This document shows positions 54,273 through 62,654 of a stretch of DNA of 64,000 nt, piece by piece. The translations under genes were made by a program, and so were the position numbers. Position 1 is the first letter of the stretch; the number at the start of each line of letters is the position of its first letter. The notes beneath the pieces are model-generated. The model ran no database searches. It saw only the letters and a program-made list of their open reading frames with translations, and was not told the DNA's origin. Origin of the DNA: Bacteroidota bacterium (lineage in GTDB: Bacteria > Bacteroidota > Bacteroidia > Chitinophagales > Chitinophagaceae); assembly GCA_023386555.1 (NCBI GenBank), contig JAEWJK010000009.1, forward strand, positions 186,001 to 250,000, written 5' to 3'.

Positions 54273-55145
54273 ATGAACAGAATTGCTGAAAGTGAGTTGA
54301 TCATCTCTAATCGTGGATCTATTTATCATATTGATTTAAGACCGGAAGAATTAGCTGATACAGTTATTACAGTAGGAGATCCTGATCGTGTGGCTGAGGT
54401 GAGTAAATATTTTGATACGATAGAAGTAAAGCGTCAACACAGAGAATTTATTGCTCATACCGGCTTTGTTGGTAAAAAAAGACTCACCGTAATCTCCAGT
54501 GGAATTGGTCCTGATAATATTGATATTGTTTTGAACGAACTGGATGCCGTTGCCAATATTGATTTTGAAACAAGAACAGTAAAGCCCGATCTGAAATCAT
54601 TGACCATAATTCGTTTGGGAACCTGTGGTGCGTTACAGGCTGATATTCCGGTTGATAGCTTTGTTGCAGGCACACATGGAATTGGTTTTGATAACCTGCT
54701 TCATTATTACAGGCTTGAGAATAACCAGGAAGAAAGAGAAATACTGCAGAATTTTGTTACGCATACACAGTTACAGGGATCAGTAACTCCATATATTGCT
54801 ACCTGCAGTGCACATGTGATCAAAAATTTTGTTGATGGATTTCACCAGGGAATAACAGTAACCTGTCCTGGTTTTTACGGACCACAGGGTAGGGTGTTAA
54901 GATTAGGTTTGGCCAATCCAATGCTGATAGATCGTTTGGAACATTTTCGTTTCGGAAATCATCGTATTGCCAATTTTGAAATGGAAACCAGTGCTATTTA
55001 TGGATTGGGAAAATTGTTAGGCCATCAATGCTTGAGTGTGAATGTGATCGTTGCTAACAGGGTGAGAAAAGAATTTAGTAAAGATGGAAAAGCTGCGGTT
55101 GAAGGTTTGATTAAAAAAGGGTTGGAGGTGATTGAGAGAATATAA
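54273..55145 (+). CDS. Nucleoside phosphorylase (uridine phosphorylase-like)
   Basis: A 290-residue PNP/UDP phosphorylase-fold enzyme that reversibly splits a nucleoside with phosphate to ribose 1-phosphate and free base. It has the TVGDPDRVAEVSKYF N-terminal motif, the GIGPDNI segment, a TCGALQ turn and the late FEMETSAIYGLG motif with the ribose-binding Glu-Met-Glu. The motifs fit the uridine phosphorylase side, and the location near pyrR and pyrB suggests pyrimidine salvage, but specificity is not proven. Its promoter faces away from the tRNA. Confidence 0.88.
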   Translation: MNRIAESELIISNRGSIYHIDLRPEELADTVITVGDPDRVAEVSKYFDTIEVKRQHREFIAHTGFVGKKRLTVISSGIGPDNIDIVLNELDAVANIDFETRTVKPDLKSLTIIRLGTCGALQADIPVDSFVAGTHGIGFDNLLHYYRLENNQEEREILQNFVTHTQLQGSVTPYIATCSAHVIKNFVDGFHQGITVTCPGFYGPQGRVLRLGLANPMLIDRLEHFRFGNHRIANFEMETSAIYGLGKLLGHQCLSVNVIVANRVRKEFSKDGKAAVEGLIKKGLEVIERI

Positions 55146-55155
55146 ATGCTATGTT

Positions 55156-55233
55156 ATGAAAAGACAAACCATGTATCTGATCTATGCTATTATAGCAATA
55201 GCTTTAATATTAGTCTTTGGATTAAAAAGTTGA
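55156..55233 (+). CDS. Possible 25-residue single-helix peptide
   Basis: MKRQTMYLIYAIIAIALILV followed by FGLKS is one membrane-spanning helix with a basic N-terminus. It begins 10 nt after the phosphorylase stop. It may be a real small membrane peptide or chance; composition is the only evidence. Confidence 0.35.
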   Translation: MKRQTMYLIYAIIAIALILVFGLKS

Positions 55234-55249
55234 TCAGGTGAGATGTTCT

Positions 55250-55501
55250 TTATTTATAGACATCTCTTCGGTGCCTTACTCTTTGAATTTCTACAATCTT
55301 TATTACGTCTTCAATTGTATAAATTATTCTATAATCACCAACTCGTAGTCTAAAAGCATTTTCACCTTTTAATTGTTTGTATCCATTTGGCCTTGGATTT
55401 TCAGCCAATCCATCAATAGCAATAATGATCTTTTGATTATAGGGAGCTGAGATCTGAGAAAGTTCTTTAATTGCTGATTTTTTTACCTGTACCTGGTACA
55501 T
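55250..55501 (-). CDS. RelE/ParE family toxin, second module
   Basis: An 83-residue RelE-like mRNA interferase: YQVQVKKSAIKELSQI start, PYNQKIIIAIDGLAENPRP, the GYKQLKG turn, FRLRVGDYRIIYTI strand pair and the basic VRHRRDVYK end. The Arg/Tyr/His-rich end is typical of active RelE relatives. Its ATG is 2 nt after the antitoxin stop. Confidence 0.88.
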   Translation of the reverse strand: MYQVQVKKSAIKELSQISAPYNQKIIIAIDGLAENPRPNGYKQLKGENAFRLRVGDYRIIYTIEDVIKIVEIQRVRHRRDVYK

Positions 55502-55503
55502 AA

Positions 55504-55698
55504 TTATTTATTGCTATATTTTTCCAGGTTCTCCTTTACAACATTCCACGGAACGGTTTCTTCATTCCTGCGAAGTTCTACAGCTAAAAGATCATATAAA
55601 TCCTCCAGAGCTTCTTCATCCTTTGGCAATACATCAAGATCAATCTGCATTAACCTGTGGTTATTTGATTCATTCTTCAAAAATGTAACACCTTCCAT
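55504..55698 (-). CDS. Antitoxin, second RelE-type module
   Basis: A 64-residue acidic protein immediately upstream of the toxin. The N-terminus is polar and basic, and the C-terminal half is an amphipathic helix that would wrap the toxin (EEALEDLYDLLAVELRRNEE). No strong family signature; the call is from size, acidity and adjacency. Confidence 0.75.
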   Translation of the reverse strand: MEGVTFLKNESNNHRLMQIDLDVLPKDEEALEDLYDLLAVELRRNEETVPWNVVKENLEKYSNK

Positions 55699-55768
55699 AA
55701 AATGCTTTTTTCAAATTTAAAGCTTTCTCTTGTGAGAAACTTCTTCCCTCACTTTCCAACTTTCCTAT

Positions 55769-55776
55769 ATCTTTGA
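55769..55776 (+). promoter_or_regulatory. -7 element for pyrB; likely near-leaderless transcript
   Basis: TATCTTTG is a perfect TAnnTTTG, 6 nt before the pyrB ATG. If used, the mRNA starts at or very near the start codon, leaving no leader for PyrR-type attenuation. Confidence 0.65.
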
Positions 55777-55782
55777 TTTTTA

Positions 55783-56709
55783 ATGAAACTTTCCACCAAA
55801 CACCTGCTGGGAATCAAGGACCTCACCAAAGAAGATATTCAACTTATTCTTTCTACGGCAGCCAATTTCAAAGACGTTTTACAAAGACCGGTTAAAAAAG
55901 TTCCTTCATTAAGGGATGTTACGATCGTAAATCTTTTTTACGAAAACTCGACCAGGACTAGAATATCATTTGAACTGGCTCAGAAAAGACTTTCTGCCGA
56001 TACACTGAATTTCGCTGCCAGCTCATCTTCAGTTTCTAAAGGAGAAACTTTGTTGGATACAGTTAATAATATCCTCAGCATGAAAGTGGATATGGTGGTG
56101 ATGCGTCATTCTGCAAGTGGTGCTCCTCATTTCCTGGCAAAACATATTCCTGCAGCTATTGTAAATGCAGGTGATGGTGTGAATGAACATCCTACCCAAG
56201 GACTACTTGATGCTTTTTCTATGCAGGAAAGATTAGGTAAATTGGAAGGATTAAAAATTGCCATCATCGGAGACATCATGCATAGCCGTGTTGCGATGAG
56301 CAATATTTATCTCCTGAAAAAAATGGGTGCTGAATTAACAGTAGTTGGTCCTCCAACATTGATTCCTAAATATATTAAAGAAGCTTTCGATGTAAATGTT
56401 ACTTATAACATCAAAGAAGCTTTGCAATGGTGTGATGTGGCTAATGTGTTACGTATTCAGCTGGAACGTCAAAACCAACCTTTGTTTTCATCTTTAAGAG
56501 AGTACAATATCGCTTACGGAATAAGCAGGAGATTATTGGATGAGATCGGAAAAGATATTGTGATCATGCATCCTGGTCCGATAAACAGAGGAGTGGAGAT
56601 AGACAGTGATGTTGCAGACGGATCAAACTCAATTATTCTTAACCAGGTTGAAAATGGTGTGGCTGTTAGAATGGCTGTGTTATATTTACTCGCGAATAGA
56701 GAGAGTTGA
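55783..56709 (+). CDS. pyrB: Aspartate carbamoyltransferase, catalytic subunit
   Basis: Carbamoyl phosphate plus aspartate gives carbamoyl aspartate, the committed pyrimidine step. It has 308 residues. The carbamoyl-phosphate loop STRTR is at 56-60, HPTQ in VNEHPTQGLLD is clear, and the C-terminal half has MHPGPINRG and the aspartate domain. No pyrI follows. The next gene is coaD. Confidence 0.97.
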   Translation: MKLSTKHLLGIKDLTKEDIQLILSTAANFKDVLQRPVKKVPSLRDVTIVNLFYENSTRTRISFELAQKRLSADTLNFAASSSSVSKGETLLDTVNNILSMKVDMVVMRHSASGAPHFLAKHIPAAIVNAGDGVNEHPTQGLLDAFSMQERLGKLEGLKIAIIGDIMHSRVAMSNIYLLKKMGAELTVVGPPTLIPKYIKEAFDVNVTYNIKEALQWCDVANVLRIQLERQNQPLFSSLREYNIAYGISRRLLDEIGKDIVIMHPGPINRGVEIDSDVADGSNSIILNQVENGVAVRMAVLYLLANRES

Positions 56710-56748
56710 AATACAAAATAAGTAATGAGGAATAAGAAATAAGAAAGT

Positions 56749-57222
56749 ATGCAAAGGATTTGTTTATTTCCCGGAACATTCGATCCTGTAACGTTGGGAC
56801 ACGTTGATATTGTTCAGCGTTCACTGGATATGTTCGATAAAATATACATCGGCATAGGTAAAAATGCCAACAAAGCTCCCATGTACAGTGATGAAGAGAG
56901 ACTGGCATGGATCAAAGAAATATTCAAAGATGAATCCAGAGTAGATGCTTTGATGTATGAAGGCCTTACTGTAAAATGTTGCGAAAAAGTGGGTGCAAGA
57001 TTTATTCTCCGTGGTATTCGCTATGTAAGCGATTTTGAGTACGAAAAAGTGATTGCTGATATGAACAGAAGTCTTGATCCAAACATTGAGACAATATTTC
57101 TTACCTGCTCACCACAATTTACCTCTGTGGCCTCAACACTTGTTCGAGATGTGATCAGAAATTGTGGAGATGCCACTCCATTCTTGCCTGAAGTGGTTAG
57201 AAAAGCTATTTACGGAAAATAA
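56749..57222 (+). CDS. coaD: Phosphopantetheine adenylyltransferase
   Basis: Fourth step in coenzyme A synthesis. A 157-residue nucleotidyltransferase-fold protein: PGTFDPVTLGHVD at 8-20 holds the T/HxGH motif. The later LRGIRYVSDFEYE and TSVASTLVRD segments are the other family motifs. It starts 39 nt after pyrB. Confidence 0.97.
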   Translation: MQRICLFPGTFDPVTLGHVDIVQRSLDMFDKIYIGIGKNANKAPMYSDEERLAWIKEIFKDESRVDALMYEGLTVKCCEKVGARFILRGIRYVSDFEYEKVIADMNRSLDPNIETIFLTCSPQFTSVASTLVRDVIRNCGDATPFLPEVVRKAIYGK

Positions 57223-57230
57223 ATTTCATC

Positions 57231-57665
57231 ATGTCAATCTGGTTTAAAAAAGATCTGAAGCTGGAAGATTTTGCTACGTGGGGAAAACATACAATGGCAG
57301 AAGCTTTGGGAATGCAGTTTACAGAAATAGGAGATAACTATCTTAAGCTCTCCATGCCGGTGAATGAAAATACCAAACAACCTTACGGATTATTACATGG
57401 AGGTGCTTCTGTTGCATTAGCTGAAACGGTTGGCAGCGTCGCATCTGCTCTAGTAGTAGATCATACAAAGAATTATTGTGTTGGTTTGGAGATCAATGCC
57501 AACCATGTTAGAAGTGCAAGAGAAGGAAATGTTATTGGTACTTGTACTCCGATTCATCTTGGAGCATCTACTCATGTATGGGATATAAAAATTCATGATG
57601 AGAAAGATAAACTCATCTGTATCAGCCGACTTACAGTTGCCATTTTACCACGAAAAGATAAATAG
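57231..57665 (+). CDS. PaaI-type hotdog thioesterase
   Basis: A 144-residue hotdog-fold acyl-CoA thioesterase of the PaaI/DHNA-CoA thioesterase group. The catalytic segment YGLLHGGASVALAETVGSVA includes the conserved G and E residues. It starts 8 nt after coaD, which suggests co-transcription with the CoA synthesis gene. The acyl substrate is unknown. Confidence 0.88.
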   Translation: MSIWFKKDLKLEDFATWGKHTMAEALGMQFTEIGDNYLKLSMPVNENTKQPYGLLHGGASVALAETVGSVASALVVDHTKNYCVGLEINANHVRSAREGNVIGTCTPIHLGASTHVWDIKIHDEKDKLICISRLTVAILPRKDK

Positions 57666-57679
57666 TTCATCGTATTGCT

Positions 57680-57750
57680 CAGTAATGATGCGAACGTACA
57701 AGTGAGTGACACAACGAAGTTTAATAGTAGTACTAGCGCTAAGATCATAA
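57680..57750 (-). repeat. Intergenic repeat, copy 12 (GTGTCAC subtype)
   Basis: The core at 57692-57719 reads GAACGTACAAGTGAGTGACA then CAACGAAG. It follows the thioesterase gene. Confidence 0.85.
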
Positions 57751-57865
57751 TAAGAAAAATTTAGCAATCTCTTTCTAACTCACCATTAGATTTTAAAAAA
57801 CATTTTAGCCAAGCTTTATTGGTTTCTTTTTTGTTACCTCATTTTCTTGAGAGAATTTTGTTGAT

Positions 57866-58429
57866 ATGCACGAGATAGAACCTTTTTATAACTGGCGTCA
57901 TATTTATACTTCGGAGGAAGATCCGAAATCGCCATTTTATGGTCGTGTGTACAGTGAGTTTGAATTTACACAAACCGTTTACAACTATTATATTCATCCA
58001 CAATGGGATGATTTTGGAAGCAAAACGCTTTACCTGAAAGTGATCTATGTAGATTATGAATTGAATTTTGCTGTAATAGAATTGATAGGTGAGTGGAATG
58101 ATGCCATTGAAAATGATATCATGACCTTGAAACGTGATGTGATTGACATTATGGAGAAAGACGGCATCAATAAATTCATTCTTATCACTGAAAATGTTTT
58201 GAATTTTCACAGCAGTGACAGGGAATATTATGAGGAATGGTACGATGATGTTTCAGATGAGAACGGATGGATCGTCAGCATTAATATGCCTGAATCGACT
58301 CAACACGATTTTAAGAAGAAAAAGCTGAATTATTATATAGAATTAATGGAAATTCCTAACTGGCGAATTTATAAACCTTATCATCTTTTCAGGCTTATCG
58401 ATAACCAGATCAATAACAGGCTTACTTAG
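57866..58429 (+). CDS. Conserved hypothetical protein
   Basis: A 187-residue soluble protein rich in acidic and aromatic residues. Its middle part, from VIELIGEWNDAIEND through GINKFILITENVLNF, alternates beta strand and helix in a way that recalls STAS/SpoIIAA-like folds, but there is no motif that fixes this. It has a downstream basic patch (KKKKL). Its 3' end overlaps the convergent thioesterase by 8 nt. Function unknown. Confidence 0.7.
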   Translation: MHEIEPFYNWRHIYTSEEDPKSPFYGRVYSEFEFTQTVYNYYIHPQWDDFGSKTLYLKVIYVDYELNFAVIELIGEWNDAIENDIMTLKRDVIDIMEKDGINKFILITENVLNFHSSDREYYEEWYDDVSDENGWIVSINMPESTQHDFKKKKLNYYIELMEIPNWRIYKPYHLFRLIDNQINNRLT

Positions 58430-58841
58430 CAGAAGGAAAAAAAGGCTGCAATTTTTCTTTCAGATTAGCAGGCATGGTCGTTTTTTCATAAGTATCAGCA
58501 TTCAAAAAGTATAAGACTACTTTTCCACTGGTGAGCAATTTTCCTGACTCATTAAAAACTTCCTGGTGAAATTCTATCCGATGATCTTCCGGTAATTCTC
58601 TTAATGCAGTTTTTATTGTCAGTAGGTCATCGTACTTAGCAGACCGTAAATATTTTACATGCATTTCTACAACAGGCATAATTACACCGGAAGCCTCCAT
58701 GTCTTTATAAGTGATACCAAGACCTCTGATGCTTTCCACTCTTCCAACTTCAAAATATTGTGCATAGTTACCGTAATACACAACATTCATCTGGTCGGTT
58801 TCAGCATATCTAACCCGTAATTGAGTTAATGTTTCATACAT
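58422..58841 (-). CDS. YbgC-like acyl-CoA thioesterase
   Basis: A 139-residue hotdog-fold thioesterase of the YbgC/4-hydroxybenzoyl-CoA type. The catalytic Asp lies in RYAETDQMN, followed by VVYYGNYAQYFEVGRVE, and the MHVKYLRSAKYDD strand is conserved. YbgC-type proteins hydrolyse short-chain acyl-CoAs. Second thioesterase within 1.2 kb but of a different subfamily. Confidence 0.88.
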   Translation of the reverse strand: MYETLTQLRVRYAETDQMNVVYYGNYAQYFEVGRVESIRGLGITYKDMEASGVIMPVVEMHVKYLRSAKYDDLLTIKTALRELPEDHRIEFHQEVFNESGKLLTSGKVVLYFLNADTYEKTTMPANLKEKLQPFFPSAK

Positions 58842-58853
58842 TGTTTAAATTAT

Positions 58854-58922
58854 TTAGCAAGCTTTAATAAAGCTATTCATCGTCTGTTGTGTCACTCACT
58901 TGTACGTTCTGAACTTTGTTCG
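58854..58922 (+). repeat. Intergenic repeat, copy 13 (GTGTCAC subtype)
   Basis: The core at 58883-58909 reads TCTGTTGTGTCACTCACTTG then TACGTTC. A perfect hairpin AGCTTT-AAT-AAAGCT lies at 58859-58873, before the core. Confidence 0.85.
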
Positions 58923-58967
58923 ACAATTACACATTTAACTTTCGTACTTCGTATTTCATACCTCGTA

Positions 58968-59375
58968 TTATCTCTTTATCATTCCATCCACACTCACTCT
59001 ACCAGGACCCAGAAACAACAGTACAATGTAAGCAGAAAGGTATAAAACAGCCATTTCTCCATCACCAACAAGTCCGTTATGTCTTCCAAAGAATGCAACA
59101 CACATTAGTATGATTAATGGAATCAAAGCTATTCTGGTAAATAATCCCAGTACAATAAAAAAACTGCAAAACACTTCTGCAAAGATCACCAGGATCAAAG
59201 AGGTCTTGCTTCCAATTCCCATAGGATCATAAAATCCATTTGACATTGTGGCAAAATTCATCAGCTTAGGCATACCGTGTTGCGCTATCATCATTAAACC
59301 AAATACAAGACGCAGTAACAGCATTGAAAAGTTGAAAGAGCCTGCAGTGTATTTAATGGAGAGAAGTCTTTTCAT
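58968..59375 (-). CDS. DoxX family membrane protein
   Basis: A 135-residue DoxX-like protein with four hydrophobic helices. The pattern LLLRLVFGLMMIAQHGMPKL and the mid-protein FAEVFCSFFIVLGLFTR segment are typical. Some relatives are quinone-linked or stress-associated, but the role here is unknown. It lies between two convergent-type intergenic regions and is monocistronic. Confidence 0.82.
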   Translation of the reverse strand: MKRLLSIKYTAGSFNFSMLLLRLVFGLMMIAQHGMPKLMNFATMSNGFYDPMGIGSKTSLILVIFAEVFCSFFIVLGLFTRIALIPLIILMCVAFFGRHNGLVGDGEMAVLYLSAYIVLLFLGPGRVSVDGMIKR

Positions 59376-59594
59376 CTGATAAGTATTGGATTTTTCAAAG
59401 TTAGCATTTCGAAAATCAATAAATAAAATGGGAGTTGCTCACATTTGTTGTAAAAATATGTTCAGTCCAAACATTATCCACATTCATGGAACGTTTATTG
59501 CTTTGGGTGGCTGCATCAGTAACTTAGTATAAGCTTTTGCGTTTCATTAAGAAACAAACAGAAATATTTGCTTCATCACATACGTTAGCGAACT

Positions 59595-62500
59595 ATGATA
59601 CAACGCTGCAGACAGTTCAGCTTTATTTTAATAATGATTGTTGCATCTTTTACTGCACAATCTCAAGGTTCAAAATTTCATAATGATCCGGACGAGGATT
59701 TCAAACTAGCTAAGGAGCTTTTTCAAAAAGAGCAATTCAGTCTTGCTTATCCTTTATTTAAAACCTTAGCCCTGTCTGATTCCAGGTATAGTAATATCTC
59801 TACCACGATAAAACTCGAGGCGAAATATTACTCCATCGTTTGTGCCTTGCAGTTGAACGATCCTACAGCAGAGATTGCAGCACAAGAGTTCATCGATCTG
59901 GAACATAACACACCACGGGTTCAAATATTAAGTTATGAGCTGGCAGAATATTATTATCGCAAACAAAACTTTGCAAAGGCACTGGAGAATTATGAAAAAG
60001 CGAATGTTGCCAATCTCAGCAACAGGCAGATCGCTGAAATGAAATTCCACCAGGGTTACAGTTATTTTACTTTGCAACAATTCTCCCAGGCAAAATCATT
60101 GTTCAATAGCATCAGACAAATACCAACTGATCCTAACTACCTCGATGCAAATTATTATTACGGCTTTATTCTTTTTACTGAAAGGAACTACAAACAGGCT
60201 TTAGAAAGTTTTCAGTTAGTTGAGAAAGAGCCAACCTATGAAAAAGTAGTTCCTTATTATATCACCCAGATATATTATTTCAACGGACAGCGAGATAAGG
60301 CAATCGAATATGGTGAAGCTGCTTTAAAGAGAGGTGGGCAGCATTATGAAATTCAGCTGAAACAACTGGTTGGCCATGCTTATTTCGAGAATAAGGAATT
60401 TGCAAAGGCATTGCCTTACTTGGAAGAATATGTAAGTAAAACGAATAAGGTTAGGAGAGAAGATCTGTATGAACTTTCTTATTCTTACTATGCTGCAGGT
60501 AATCTTACAAAGGCGATAGAAGGTTTCAAGCAATTAGGCGGAAAAGAAGATTCACTTGCACAGAACAGTATGTATTTGTTAGCTGATGCATACCTGAAAA
60601 CCGGACAAAAAGCGAATGCCAGGAGTGCATTTCTCTTCTGTGCAACTAATAGCAGCAATGCATTTCAAAAAGAAGTTTCCAGGTTCAATTATGCTAAGCT
60701 GAGTTATGAACTTGGATTTAACGATATAGCATTAAGTGAGCTTCAATCTTTCATTGCAGATTACCCTAAATCAACTTATCAGCAGGAAGCCAGAGAGTTG
60801 CTTGTAGCTGTAATGGCCAACAGTAATAATTATGCTGATGCATTGGCGCTATTTGAAAGTCTGAGTGCACAAAGTGAGAATGTAAAAAGAGTATATCCGA
60901 GAATATTGTATGGTAGAGCAGTTGAATTGATCAATGACCAGCAATTAACACAAGCTGAAGAACTGATCGATCGATTGATCAGTGTTCCATACAATACGTA
61001 TTGGATATCGCTTGCTAATTTCTGGAAAGGAGAACTTGGCTATAGATCGAACAGGAACGACCAGGCTATTACTTATCTGAATAAATATTTAGCTGCGACA
61101 CAGTCTGCCGGAGAAGTAAATCCAACCAATGCCCGTTATACTTTAGGTTACGCTCACATGAATAGTGAACAATACAGGCAGGCTTTGGGAGCTTTTGAAC
61201 AGATCACAAAATCAATTTCTACAACATCTACAAACGTTGAACAGGATGCTTATTTAAGAAGTGCCGATGCACAATTCATGAATAAGAATTTCAGCCAGGC
61301 TTTGCAGATGTACGAGAATGTGATGAGAGTTGGAGCTGCCGGAGCTGATTATGCATTATATCAAAAAGCAATCATTGCAGGAGCCTCAAATAAAAATGCT
61401 GAAAAGATCAGCTTACTGAATAGCATAGAGCAACGTTATCCAAACTCAACTTTAATTCCCGATGCTCAGCTTGAAGTGGCTAATACTTATTTAGCTGATG
61501 AAAAATTTAAAGAAGCAGTTGATCCGCTCAATAGGTTATTAAGAAATAAAAATGGTGCAAGTCTTTATCCTCAAGCGTATTTAAAGATTGGCATAGCACA
61601 TTATAACCTGAATGATAATACTAAGGCACTTGATAATTTCAAAACCCTGGTATCAGGATATCCAAATTCCGATGAAAGCGAAGATGCCATTGAATATATC
61701 AGGAGTATTTTTATAGAGAATGGTCAGCCTGACGAGTTTGTAGCTTTCATGCAGAATAATGGTAAACAAATAAGTTATAGTGAAGCTGATTCGCTTACTT
61801 ACGTTGCGGCTCAGATTCAGTATGATAATAAGAGTTTCGACAATGCATTGAACTCATTTAGGAATTATATTTCAAAATATCCTGATGGTCGTTATGCGAT
61901 TGATGCAAATTATTATTTAGCTGAGATATTAAATGATAGAAAAGATTTCTCTAACGCATTTATTCATTACAGCAATGTAGCAGCCAAAGCACCGAATAAA
62001 TATGCTGAAAGAAGTATTCTGCAGGCAGCAAGGCTTAGCTATTTTGAGTTGAAGAATTATGTAGAGGCAGAAAAATATTTTATCCAGCTGAAAGCAGTGG
62101 CTACTAAAGCTGACGTTAAGTTGGAAGCAATGAGAGGCTTACTTCGTTGCCAGTATAAATTGGCAAAATGGTCTGAAGCTGTGTCCAATGCACAGGAGCT
62201 GTTACAACAGAAAGGAGTGGCTACAGATGATAAGATGATGGCAAATATGGTGCTGGCAAAAAGTAGTCAGGCGAATAATGATTTATCTATTGCATCTTCT
62301 TACTATAAAACAGTTGTAAGTCTTGGTAAAAGTGAATATGCTGCTGAAGCAAGATTCAGAATCGCTGAAATATTGTTGTTACAGAATAAGCCTGAAGAAG
62401 CTGAAAAGGCAGCATTTGAAGTGATCAATAAAGCTGGGTCGTATGATTACTGGATCACAAAATCATATATCCTATTAGGTGATATTTACTTTATTCAGAA

Positions 62501-62636
62501 AGACTATTTCAATGCAGAAGCTACTTTGAAGAGTGTTGTTGAGAACTCAACCAATGCTGAACTGAAAGCTGAAGCACAACAAAAATTGGATAAAGTAATA
62601 GCTGAAAAGAACTTAAATAGTAAAGTTGATGAATAA
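59595..62636 (+). CDS. Large TPR repeat protein, exported
   Basis: A 1013-residue protein with a signal peptide (about 1-23, ending AQSQ) followed by many tetratricopeptide repeats, for example YYRKQNFAKALENYEKA, FTERNYKQALESF, YFENKEFAKALPYLEEY, IAHYNLNDNTKALDNFKTL and YFELKNYVEAEKYF. This length of TPR superhelix is a protein-interaction scaffold, probably periplasmic or outer-membrane associated. The following gene is a predicted outer-membrane protein, so assembly of, or partnership with, a barrel is a reasonable inference. Confidence 0.85.
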   Translation: MIQRCRQFSFILIMIVASFTAQSQGSKFHNDPDEDFKLAKELFQKEQFSLAYPLFKTLALSDSRYSNISTTIKLEAKYYSIVCALQLNDPTAEIAAQEFIDLEHNTPRVQILSYELAEYYYRKQNFAKALENYEKANVANLSNRQIAEMKFHQGYSYFTLQQFSQAKSLFNSIRQIPTDPNYLDANYYYGFILFTERNYKQALESFQLVEKEPTYEKVVPYYITQIYYFNGQRDKAIEYGEAALKRGGQHYEIQLKQLVGHAYFENKEFAKALPYLEEYVSKTNKVRREDLYELSYSYYAAGNLTKAIEGFKQLGGKEDSLAQNSMYLLADAYLKTGQKANARSAFLFCATNSSNAFQKEVSRFNYAKLSYELGFNDIALSELQSFIADYPKSTYQQEARELLVAVMANSNNYADALALFESLSAQSENVKRVYPRILYGRAVELINDQQLTQAEELIDRLISVPYNTYWISLANFWKGELGYRSNRNDQAITYLNKYLAATQSAGEVNPTNARYTLGYAHMNSEQYRQALGAFEQITKSISTTSTNVEQDAYLRSADAQFMNKNFSQALQMYENVMRVGAAGADYALYQKAIIAGASNKNAEKISLLNSIEQRYPNSTLIPDAQLEVANTYLADEKFKEAVDPLNRLLRNKNGASLYPQAYLKIGIAHYNLNDNTKALDNFKTLVSGYPNSDESEDAIEYIRSIFIENGQPDEFVAFMQNNGKQISYSEADSLTYVAAQIQYDNKSFDNALNSFRNYISKYPDGRYAIDANYYLAEILNDRKDFSNAFIHYSNVAAKAPNKYAERSILQAARLSYFELKNYVEAEKYFIQLKAVATKADVKLEAMRGLLRCQYKLAKWSEAVSNAQELLQQKGVATDDKMMANMVLAKSSQANNDLSIASSYYKTVVSLGKSEYAAEARFRIAEILLLQNKPEEAEKAAFEVINKAGSYDYWITKSYILLGDIYFIQKDYFNAEATLKSVVENSTNAELKAEAQQKLDKVIAEKNLNSKVDE

Positions 62637-62654
62637 AGTTGTGCTGGTCAATCA

